Below are positions 1-5,865 of a stretch of DNA of 47,224 bases, piece after piece. Under the pieces are notes generated by a model. The model was given only the letters and a program-made list of their open reading frames with translations. It searched no databases and had not been told where the DNA came from. The stretch comes from an uncultured Clostridia bacterium. Its GTDB lineage: Bacteria; Bacillota; Clostridia; Oscillospirales; Oscillospiraceae. Location of the stretch: contig CALBJG010000147.1 of NCBI GenBank assembly GCA_937892865.1, positions 1 through 47,224 of the forward strand, given 5' to 3'. How positions within the stretch are numbered: the first letter of the stretch is position 1; each line of letters opens with the position of its first letter. Made by a program: the position numbers and the translations under genes.

Positions 1-389
1 CCGGCGCACAGGTCAGTGAACTCGCCCTGGGTGTAGAAAGAGATAACCGCATCTTCCGGCAGATCCTGGATCAGTTCCACTTTGTAAGGCTCGTTCAGAG
101 ATTCCATATAGGCAATGGCTTCTGCCCGGGGCTTTTCACTGCGTTCCAAACGGATGCGCTCTTTGCAGATCTTCTTCATCTCTGCTTCGATCTTCTCCAG
201 GTGCTCGGGCGTAAAAGAGAAGGGAGCATCAAAGTCGTAGTACCAGCCTTCGTCGATAGCAGGGCCGATGGCAAGTTGCACCTCGGGCCACAGACGCTTT
301 ACAGCCTGAGCCATAATGTGGGAGCAGGTGTGCCAGAATGTCTTGCGGTACTCGGGGTTTTCAAAAGTGTACAGATTTTCTTCGGACAT
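1..389 (-). CDS. thrS: Threonyl-tRNA synthetase, N-terminal part (runs off the window)
   Basis: Charges tRNA-Thr with threonine in the cytoplasm. The visible ~129 residues begin with a HxxxH zinc/editing-domain motif (WHTCSHIMAQAV), then RLWPEVQLAIGP and GWYYDFD, which are the family signature of the ThrRS editing domain. The start is ATG at 389, seven bases after an AAAGGAGG site (397-404). Most ThrRS proteins carry a ~60-residue TGS domain before this motif; here only ~15 residues precede it, so this is a TGS-less form. The 3' end lies outside the window. A threonine T-box leader lies directly upstream, supporting the identity. Confidence 0.93.
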   Translation of the reverse strand, partial: MSEENLYTFENPEYRKTFWHTCSHIMAQAVKRLWPEVQLAIGPAIDEGWYYDFDAPFSFTPEHLEKIEAEMKKICKERIRLERSEKPRAEAIAYMESLNEPYKVELIQDLPEDAVISFYTQGEFTDLCA

Positions 390-430
390 AATAGTTCCTC
401 CTTTGTATTTAGGGGAAGGTATAAAAAATT

Positions 431-458
431 CCCACCCCTGATATAAATCAGGGGTGGG
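431..458 (-). terminator. T-box regulated intrinsic terminator
   Basis: A perfect 10-bp stem (CCCACCCCTG / CAGGGGTGGG) with an 8-base loop, followed on the minus strand by AATTTTTTAT. It is the attenuator of the thrS T-box. Confidence 0.9.
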
Positions 459-670
459 ATACATATTATAATAATGTATTCCACGGTTCCACCCTGGTTG
501 CGGACAAATCCGCCACTCATTGTCGCTTTAACGGGCGAACCCGGACAGCCATTTCCGGCAGTCGGCTCAGAAGCGGTATCACGCAATGCAGGGGTGCAGA
601 GCCATCGCAGCAAACAGGCTCCTCTCTGGGCATCTTACAAGGCACGCAGGTCTTCGTCATAGCCATTAAC
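431..670 (-). promoter_or_regulatory. T-box leader of thrS, Thr (ACC) specifier
   Basis: Untranslated leader that senses uncharged tRNA-Thr. The T-box core AGGGTGGAACCGTG reads on the minus strand at 495-482. It is followed by a GC-rich hairpin and T-run (431-458) just before the thrS ribosome binding site. Upstream, the context GTGATACCGC places a candidate specifier codon ACC (Thr) at 577-575 on the minus strand. Stem I and antiterminator pairings were judged by eye only. Confidence 0.9.
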
Positions 671-676
671 AAAGAG

Positions 677-705
677 AATATACCACAAAAAATAAGCGCT
701 GTCAA
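677..705 (-). promoter_or_regulatory. Sigma-A promoter of thrS
   Basis: Minus strand: TTGACA (705-700), 17-base spacer, TATATT (682-677). Transcription would start near 670, giving a ~280-base leader that contains the T-box. Confidence 0.85.
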
Positions 706-706
706 T

Positions 707-958
707 CCCCGTCAAGGAAGCAAAAATTAAGCTGATCAATAGAAAAAGTACCCAAAATCGGTTACCATAACGCCAAAACACGGTTGTTGGCGAAGTGGTT
801 ACATAATTCTGCGCGTTATGTTAACAAATGTAACCAAATCCACAATATATCGTGTCAAATAGTGACGCAGTTTGGAATATTTTGGAGATTGGTTAACATA
901 ATTTATTGAACAATATTATGATAAAAGTTGCCAAAAATAGGCGTTTTACCGAAAAGAC
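707..958. promoter_or_regulatory. Intergenic region with repeated GGTTA-N-CATAA motifs
   Basis: No gene is seen between the thrS promoter and the yabE-like promoter. The stretch holds several copies of one motif: GGTTACCATAA at 760-770, GGTTACATAA at 798-807, GGTTAACATAA at 891-901, and an inverted pair at 816-835 (TTATGTTAACAAATGTAACC). The arrangement suggests an operator array for the downstream cell-wall gene; the binding protein is unknown. Confidence 0.4.
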
Positions 959-986
959 TTGACTTTTCGAGAATATTTGTTATAAT
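959..986 (+). promoter_or_regulatory. Promoter of the yabE-like gene
   Basis: TTGACT (959-964), 16-base spacer, TATAAT (981-986). It leaves a ~95-base leader before the ATG at 1089. Confidence 0.85.
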
Positions 987-1088
987 GACTTGGCAATCCT
1001 TTGTAGGATTGTGTTTTTGTTACCGATTGATACCATCACATTTTGTGGCGGAAAGACTTATTCATTTTTATGAAAGGAGGTTCATTGT

Positions 1089-2138
1089 ATGCGTGTTATT
1101 ACCCCGTCTATGAGCAAGGCGCACAAGGTCATTGTTCGTACCGTTGCGTTGCTTTTGCCGATCATTTGTCTGTTTGCGATGCTGACCCCTACGGTCTTTG
1201 CACAGACTACTTATGTTATCACTGATGGTGACCGTGTTACTTATCATACGACTTATGAAACAAACCCTGTTGCCATTCTGAATGAAGCCGGCGTTGACTT
1301 AGATGTGGATGATCTGTATACCACGGCTGAAACGGATGGTGTTTCCGAGATCACCATTCAGCGAAACCAGAGTATTACGATCCAGAATTGCGGTACAGTG
1401 ATCCAGGCGACCAGTTACGGCGAGACCCTCGACGAACTGTTCAGCCGTTACGATGTCCCGGCTTACGGCGACTATGTTGTTTCTCTTCCTATGGATACTA
1501 TGACCTATGATGGTATGGAAGTAAAGGTCGATTACATAATCGATACCAATGAAACATACACAGTCGATATCCCCTTTGAGATCACCTATTGCTACGATCC
1601 CTCTATGCCCGAGGGTCAGGAAAAAGTTCTGATCGAAGGCGTAGTTGGTCAGAAACTGTGCAAGGCGGTTGCCACCTATGTCAATGCAGAGGAGACCACC
1701 CGAACGGTTTTGGAAGAAACTGTGATCCAACAGCCTGTCAATCAACTTGTTTCTGTTGGTACTGGTACGGCTGTTGGCAGCAATGCGCCTGCCATTGGCG
1801 ACGGCGTGATCGTCACTGCTGACGGTGAGATACTGACCTTTGATAAGAAGGAACAGTTTAAAACCACCGCTTATACCCATACTGATGCCGGTTGTGATAT
1901 GATCACGGCTACCGGTACGACTGTTCGCGTCGGTACTGTGGCAGTTGATCCTAAACTGGTTCCTTACGGTACCCGGATGTTCATTGTTTCCAATGACGGC
2001 AAGTATGTCTACGGTATCGCTACTGCAGAAGACTGCGGCGGCGGTGTCAAGGGCAACCATATTGACCTGTATTTCCCCACAGAGGATGAGTGCTGGCAGT
2101 ATGGCGTCAGAAGCGCAACCGTCTACTTCTTGACTTAA
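1089..2138 (+). CDS. yabE: YabE-like secreted protein: DUF348 / G5 / 3D domain
   Basis: 349 aa, exported, probably acting on peptidoglycan. Residues 1-38 form a signal peptide (basic N-terminus, hydrophobic core, cut after VFA). Residues ~40-165 resemble tandem DUF348 ubiquitin-like repeats, ~165-225 a G5-like domain, and ~258-349 a 3D domain. Its three aspartates are visible in AVDPKLVP, AEDCGG and HIDLYF; such domains occur in Rpf/MltA-type glycan lytic enzymes. An AAAGGAGG site lies eight bases before the ATG. In Bacillus, yabE also precedes ksgA with rnmV between; rnmV is absent here. The gene has its own promoter and ends at a terminator overlapping the rsmA promoter. Confidence 0.88.
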   Translation: MRVITPSMSKAHKVIVRTVALLLPIICLFAMLTPTVFAQTTYVITDGDRVTYHTTYETNPVAILNEAGVDLDVDDLYTTAETDGVSEITIQRNQSITIQNCGTVIQATSYGETLDELFSRYDVPAYGDYVVSLPMDTMTYDGMEVKVDYIIDTNETYTVDIPFEITYCYDPSMPEGQEKVLIEGVVGQKLCKAVATYVNAEETTRTVLEETVIQQPVNQLVSVGTGTAVGSNAPAIGDGVIVTADGEILTFDKKEQFKTTAYTHTDAGCDMITATGTTVRVGTVAVDPKLVPYGTRMFIVSNDGKYVYGIATAEDCGGGVKGNHIDLYFPTEDECWQYGVRSATVYFLT

Positions 2139-2141
2139 TGA

Positions 2142-2170
2142 TTGAAATACCGCCTTTCTTCTGCTATAAT
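2142..2170 (+). promoter_or_regulatory. rsmA promoter, overlapping the yabE terminator
   Basis: TTGAAA (2142-2147), 17-base spacer, TATAAT (2165-2170). The -10 box lies in the loop of the hairpin at 2150-2186. A transcript would begin near 2177, only ~17 bases before the rsmA ATG. Confidence 0.75.
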
Positions 2171-2193
2171 GGCTGAGGAAAGGCGGATTTTTT
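2150..2193 (+). terminator. Intrinsic terminator of the yabE-like gene
   Basis: A 9-bp stem CCGCCTTTC (2150-2158) / GAAAGGCGG (2178-2186) with a 19-base loop, then ATTTTTT running into the rsmA ATG. The downstream arm also contains the purine-rich stretch GAGGAAAGGCGG that must serve as the rsmA ribosome binding site. Confidence 0.75.
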
Positions 2194-3063
2194 ATGATCG
2201 ATGTATGTAACATTCAAATTATGAAACCTTTGCTTGCCGAGCACGGCTTTCATTTTTCCAAGGCAAAGGGACAAAATTTTCTAATTGCCAAGTGGGTACC
2301 TGAACGAATCGCAGAGGATGCGGGCGTGGATAAAACTGCCGGCGTGCTGGAAATCGGACCCGGTATTGGCCCTTTGACCCAGCAACTTGCTTTGCGGGCA
2401 GGGAAGGTCTGCGCCGTGGAAGTGGATGAGCGGCTTGCACCTATTCTAAAGCAAACTGTTGGCGAGTTTTCCAATTTGGAAATCTTGTGGGGCGATGTGC
2501 TGAAACAGAATATTCCTGCTTTGGTGAAGGAAAAATTTCCTGGCTTGCGGCCTATGGCTTGCGCCAATTTGCCCTATTATATCACATCGCCGATCCTTAC
2601 CGCATTGTTGGAAGCAGAGTGCTTTGATTCAGTAACGGTTATGGTGCAAAAAGAGGTTGCCCAGCGAATCGCCGCCAAACCCGGTACTGCAGACTATAGC
2701 GCCTTTACCATCTTTTGCCAGTATTATGCCCAGCCGGAACTGCTATTCGATGTGCCGGCAGGGTGCTTTATGCCCCAACCGAAAGTGACCTCTGCGGTTA
2801 TTACATTGCGTACACGCAAGGAAATTCCGTGGCAGATCGATGATAGGGATACCTTTTTCCGCGCTGTCCGGGCAAGCTTTGCTATGCGTAGAAAAACTTT
2901 GCAAAACGGTCTTGCCGCAGGATTCCCGGAACTGGGAAAAACCGGGGCAGGGGAAGTGATCGCGGAGTGTGGTTTCCCGGCATCCGTCCGGGGAGAAACT
3001 TTGGGTATTCCGGAATTTGCCACGCTTGCCAATGCTATTTACAGGAGAAAACACAATGTTTGA
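2194..3063 (+). CDS. rsmA: 16S rRNA (adenine1518/1519-N6) dimethyltransferase RsmA/KsgA
   Basis: 289 aa. Uses SAM to dimethylate two adjacent adenines near the 3' end of 16S rRNA during 30S assembly. Visible motifs are KGQNFL (residues ~25-30), the SAM-binding EIGPGIGPLT (~53-62), an acidic residue after strand 2 (AVEVDE) and the N6-methyltransferase motif NLPYYI (125-130). Length is normal. The ATG at 2194 is preferred over the ATG at 2221 because only the former has a purine-rich site upstream. The 3' end overlaps the HAD gene by eight bases, so the two are probably co-translated. Confidence 0.95.
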   Translation: MIDVCNIQIMKPLLAEHGFHFSKAKGQNFLIAKWVPERIAEDAGVDKTAGVLEIGPGIGPLTQQLALRAGKVCAVEVDERLAPILKQTVGEFSNLEILWGDVLKQNIPALVKEKFPGLRPMACANLPYYITSPILTALLEAECFDSVTVMVQKEVAQRIAAKPGTADYSAFTIFCQYYAQPELLFDVPAGCFMPQPKVTSAVITLRTRKEIPWQIDDRDTFFRAVRASFAMRRKTLQNGLAAGFPELGKTGAGEVIAECGFPASVRGETLGIPEFATLANAIYRRKHNV

Positions 3064-3742
3064 GATACTGCTCATCGATTTGGATGATACCATTCTGGAT
3101 TTTAAAAAAGCAGAGGCTGTCGCCATCGCCAAAACCATAGGCTCATTCGGTTTGGAGCCTACGCCGGAGGTGCTCCACCGCTACCATATCATCAACAAAA
3201 TGCATTGGGAGATGATGGAGCGGAAAGAAATCGACCGGGAGCAGGTGCTGGTGGGACGGTTTGAGATGCTGTTCCGGGAAATGGGTGTGGAAGTAGACCC
3301 GATTCTGTGCGCCCGTACATATGAGGGGAACTTGTCACAAGGTCACTATTTTCTGCCCGGCGCGCCGGAAACATTGGAGCAACTTTTCGGGAAATACCGT
3401 CTGTTTTTAGTCAGTAACGGAACGGCAAGGGTGCAGGCAGGCCGCTTGGAAAGCGCAGGAATCAGCCATTACTTTGAGAATATTTTTATCTCTGAGGATA
3501 TTGGCATCAATAAGCCTGATAAGGGATACTTTGACCGTTGTTTTGCGCAAATTGCAAATTTTGACGCCCAAAAGACTCTGATCGTTGGCGATAGCCTTTC
3601 TTCTGATATTCTGGGAGGTAAAAATGCCGGAATCGCCACCTGCTGGGTCAACCCCGATGGAAAAGAAGCGCCTGCTGATTTGCTCCCCGACTATCAGATC
3701 GAAGCATTTTCCCGGTTACCCCAACTGTTGGAGCGTTTATAA
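3056..3742 (+). CDS. HAD hydrolase, YjjG/YfnB-type nucleotidase
   Basis: 228 aa cytoplasmic haloacid-dehalogenase superfamily phosphatase. All four HAD motifs are present: DLDDT (8-12, nucleophile Asp8), SNGT (120-123), Lys153 and GDSLSSD (178-184). The helical cap between motifs I and II and the overall length fit the subfamily that includes YjjG (house-cleaning pyrimidine nucleotidase); the substrate cannot be read from sequence. Start chosen at ATG 3056, with AGGAG about nine bases upstream inside rsmA and an 8-base overlap with rsmA. An upstream in-frame start at 2969 would only read through rsmA sequence. Confidence 0.88.
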   Translation: MFEILLIDLDDTILDFKKAEAVAIAKTIGSFGLEPTPEVLHRYHIINKMHWEMMERKEIDREQVLVGRFEMLFREMGVEVDPILCARTYEGNLSQGHYFLPGAPETLEQLFGKYRLFLVSNGTARVQAGRLESAGISHYFENIFISEDIGINKPDKGYFDRCFAQIANFDAQKTLIVGDSLSSDILGGKNAGIATCWVNPDGKEAPADLLPDYQIEAFSRLPQLLERL

Positions 3743-3751
3743 AACTGGGTA

Positions 3752-3779
3752 TTGACTTTTTCGGGATGTGTGTTATAAT
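3752..3779 (+). promoter_or_regulatory. Promoter of tRNA-Val
   Basis: TTGACT (3752-3757), 16-base spacer, TATAAT (3774-3779), 15 bases before the mature tRNA 5' end. Confidence 0.85.
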
Positions 3780-3793
3780 TTAACTCGCTCCAC

Positions 3794-3870
3794 GGAGGCT
3801 TAGCTCAGCTGGTTAGAGCGCATGCTTCACACGCATGAGGTCACAGGTTCGAGTCCCGTAGTCTCCACCA
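3794..3870 (+). tRNA. tRNA-Val (anticodon CAC), CCA encoded
   Basis: 77 bases including the genomic CCA. The acceptor stem GGAGGCT pairs with AGTCTCC (one G-U). The D-arm TTAGCTCAG-TGGTTAGAGC and the T-arm GGTTCGAGTCC are canonical. The anticodon stem CATGC/GCATG closes the loop TTCACAC, with CAC at 3828-3830, reading GUG valine codons. Confidence 0.97.
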
Positions 3871-3872
3871 AC

Positions 3873-3913
3873 AAAAAAGTCCGATTTGTCTACCAGACAG
3901 ATCGGACTTTTTT
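3873..3913 (+). terminator. Terminator after tRNA-Val
   Basis: Stem GTCCGAT (3879-3885) / ATCGGAC (3901-3907), with a further GTC..GAC pairing inside, flanked by six A's and six T's. The A and T tracts make it potentially bidirectional. Confidence 0.88.
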
Positions 3914-3915
3914 GA

Positions 3916-4014
3916 GTGATGCGTTCCTACGGAACGTGATGCGCACTTCGTGCGTGGTGCAGGCTTCGCCTGTGATGCACGCCTTTGGCGTGTTGTAAGA
4001 ACGCATCGCATCAC
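3916..4014. repeat. Array of small hairpins inside an outer inverted repeat
   Basis: Four consecutive short palindromes with three-base loops separated by TGAT/TGGTG-type linkers: CGTTCC-TAC-GGAACG (3922-3936), CGCAC-TTC-GTGCG (3942-3954), CAGGC-TTC-GCCTG (3960-3972) and CACGCC-TTT-GGCGTG (3978-3992). The left end GTGATGCGTTC (3916-3926) is echoed inverted by GAACGCATC..ATCAC (3999-4014). A weaker TCGC/GCGA pair follows near 4018-4031. It lies directly upstream of the four-helix-bundle gene and looks like a mobile palindromic element rather than a normal promoter region. Confidence 0.7.
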
Positions 4015-4047
4015 TTATCGCAGCAAAGCGACATCACTTATCACTTG

Positions 4048-4077
4048 TTTACAAACATACTTGACTTGTGATATAAT
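4048..4077 (+). promoter_or_regulatory. Promoter of the four-helix-bundle gene
   Basis: Extended -10 TGATATAAT (TATAAT at 4072-4077), with a weak TTTACA -35 (4048-4053) at an 18-base spacing. It lies just after the hairpin array. Confidence 0.6.
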
Positions 4078-4099
4078 GCGAAAAAGTGAGGTGTACATT

Positions 4100-4453
4100 A
4101 TGCAGGAATCAAAACTTAGGGAACTTTCTATGGAATTTTCCGTTGATGTTATTAAATTGGTAAAGCATTTAAAATCCATCAAGGAATCCATTATCTATAA
4201 CCAAATCGGCAGAAGCGGAACGAGTATCGGAGCCAATATCCACGAAGCACAATATGCGCAAGGCAAAAAAGATTTTGTTTCCAAACTTGAAATTGCCTTA
4301 AAAGAAGCAAGCGAAACGGGTTATTGGCTTGAACTCCTATATAGAACTAAATATATCGATGAGCAAACCTTCAAAGAACTTTCATCCAAATGCACTTCCT
4401 TAAGAGCGATGCTGATTGCATCCTGCAGAACCGCAAAGGAGAATACAAAGTGA
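4100..4453 (+). CDS. Four-helix-bundle protein, 23S rRNA intervening-sequence (S23/IVP) family
   Basis: 117 aa, all-helical, no signal peptide. The family hallmark RSGTSIGANIHEA is followed by DFVSKLEIALKEA and ETGYWLELL, exactly the S23/IVP pattern. Members are encoded inside 23S rRNA intervening sequences or near small palindromic repeats and are structurally related to Avd of diversity-generating retroelements; their role is largely unknown. Start chosen at ATG 4100, with GAGGTG upstream at 4089-4094. The open frame extends upstream to 3950, but that part translates the hairpin array and promoter. The 3' end overlaps the next gene by four bases (GTGA). Confidence 0.85.
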   Translation: MQESKLRELSMEFSVDVIKLVKHLKSIKESIIYNQIGRSGTSIGANIHEAQYAQGKKDFVSKLEIALKEASETGYWLELLYRTKYIDEQTFKELSSKCTSLRAMLIASCRTAKENTK

Positions 4454-4950
4454 AAAGAGATCCGATGCCTCTTGGTCTCGCCATATTTCTTCTAATTGCT
4501 GGATTATTTCTTGGAAGCGTATTTACCTTCGGTATGCAATATTGGAATGCAAGTGTTACACGAGAGGAATGCACGCTAATTGACACACAGTTTGTTTCTT
4601 ATGAGGAAATACATCAACCAAAACGCCCTATGGAAATCAAGGAGATAGCCGTTGATTGCATTAACGGTGAACGCTACTTTATAGATGGAGTATCTATAAA
4701 TTCGGGTTTGAGAGATTCGCTGTCTGAACTGTCCAAGCAACAGAGAATCCGTCTTTTGATTCATCCCAACACCAATACGATCGTTCAGTTTTCAACTGAA
4801 AACGGCACGATACTTACATTTAATGAAACGATTCATAAATTAGGCGAGGAGGCAACAGGCTTTTTGTTCCTGGGCTTGTTTATGTATTTCTGTTCCTTTG
4901 CAGGCCTATACTATATTGCTTTTCACATCATAAGAAAGAGGAAAAGATAA
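4450..4950 (+). CDS. Small two-TM membrane protein of unknown function
   Basis: 166 aa, not recognised. One hydrophobic helix at residues ~6-28, a ~95-residue hydrophilic middle that would lie outside the cell, a second helix at ~135-158, and a basic tail RKRKR. The layout resembles DUF3592-type proteins, but no firm family motif is seen. GTG at 4450 is chosen because AAGGAG (4436-4441) precedes it at a good distance and it overlaps the upstream stop as GTGA. The alternative upstream ATG at 4390 lies within the IVP gene. Translational coupling suggests it travels with the IVP gene. Confidence 0.7.
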   Translation: MKRDPMPLGLAIFLLIAGLFLGSVFTFGMQYWNASVTREECTLIDTQFVSYEEIHQPKRPMEIKEIAVDCINGERYFIDGVSINSGLRDSLSELSKQQRIRLLIHPNTNTIVQFSTENGTILTFNETIHKLGEEATGFLFLGLFMYFCSFAGLYYIAFHIIRKRKR

Positions 4951-5059
4951 TTGCGAATCATATTACAATGCTTTTGACCGTTCTTACTGGTTCAGTTCGC
5001 TACCGGCAAAGGGTGCTTTTTACAATTATTTACTCTTTTGCACTGTCGGGGGGATCGTA

Positions 5060-5737
5060 ATGAAATACGAAAATATGGCTGTGGGTAAATTTATTGCCCG
5101 GCCTAATCGGTTTATTGCCCATATTGAGATCGACGGCAAACTTGAGATTTGCCATGTGAAAAACACCGGTCGTTGCAAAGAGTTGCTGCAACCGGGCGTT
5201 ACCGTATGGTGTGAGCGGGCGAAAAATCCCCAGCGGAAAACAAAATATGATTTGATCACGGTGCAAAAAGGAAAGCGGCTGATCAATATGGATTCCCAAG
5301 CCCCCAATATTGCCGCAAAAGAATGGTTGGAAAAAGGCGGGTTAGGGGAGATCCAAAACTTGCGTCCGGAGACTTTTTATGGGGATTCCCGATTTGACTT
5401 TGCATTCGAAAGGGAAGGAAAACAATGCTACCTGGAAGTCAAGGGTGTGACGCTGGAAAATGATGGTATCTGCGCCTTTCCCGATGCGCCGACCCAGCGG
5501 GGCGCAAAGCATCTTCGCGGTTTGATCGATGCGGTTGCCGCAGGGTGCGAAGGCTATGTGCTGTTTGTGATCCAAATGGAAGATGTAAAATATCTGCATC
5601 CCAACGATGCCACAGACCCCGCTTTTGGCGAGGCGCTGCGGCAAGCCGCCGCAGCCGGCATAAAAGTGTTGGCAATGGATTGCCGCGTTACCACCGATAC
5701 GATGAACATTCATAAGGCTGTTGAAGTAAAAATATAG
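5060..5737 (+). CDS. sfsA: SfsA family protein (DNA/RNA nuclease-like)
   Basis: 225 aa, normal length. SfsA-family motifs are clear: an N-terminal OB-like part with VKNTGRCKELL (~40-50), then the restriction-endonuclease-like core with D..FAFE and EVKGVTLE, and the signature FPDAPTQRGAKHL. Named from a sugar fermentation stimulation phenotype in E. coli, the fold suggests a nucleic-acid-binding nuclease; its cellular role in Firmicutes is unsettled. A GGGGGG-type site lies before the ATG. No convincing promoter is seen in the 109 bases upstream. Confidence 0.92.
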   Translation: MKYENMAVGKFIARPNRFIAHIEIDGKLEICHVKNTGRCKELLQPGVTVWCERAKNPQRKTKYDLITVQKGKRLINMDSQAPNIAAKEWLEKGGLGEIQNLRPETFYGDSRFDFAFEREGKQCYLEVKGVTLENDGICAFPDAPTQRGAKHLRGLIDAVAAGCEGYVLFVIQMEDVKYLHPNDATDPAFGEALRQAAAAGIKVLAMDCRVTTDTMNIHKAVEVKI

Positions 5738-5754
5738 TTCTGTAAAAATGCGTC

Positions 5755-5793
5755 ACACTTGTCAAAAACAGGCAGGTGTTACCTATTTTTTTA
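5755..5793 (+). terminator. Possible terminator of sfsA
   Basis: Stem ACACTTG (5755-5761) / CAGGTGT (5773-5779) with one G-U pair, followed within a few bases by a T-rich run (ATTTTTTTA). It is weak and judged by eye. Confidence 0.4.
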
Positions 5794-5823
5794 TTGACTC
5801 AATGAAGATGGTTATGTTATACT
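5794..5823 (+). promoter_or_regulatory. Promoter of surface protein 1
   Basis: TTGACT (5794-5799) with TTATAC (5817-5822, 17-base spacer) or TATACT (5818-5823, 18-base spacer). It ends ~45 bases before the start codon. Confidence 0.75.
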
Positions 5824-5865
5824 GTATTTGTGAAATTTTGGCTCTTTTAGGGAAGGGAAATGTCT

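Noticed and set aside
819..835. WalR (cell-wall regulator) binding site, TGTTAAC..TGTAACC
   Set aside because: The two TGT half-sites are 10 bases apart; the known WalR box needs 11. The match is suggestive only.
3916..4031. Possible CRISPR array
   Set aside because: The short repeats are different palindromes with 3-base loops, not identical direct repeats separated by unique spacers.
3950..4099. N-terminal extension of the four-helix-bundle gene
   Set aside because: The extension translates the hairpin array and the promoter; family members begin near the internal start at 4100, which has a site upstream.
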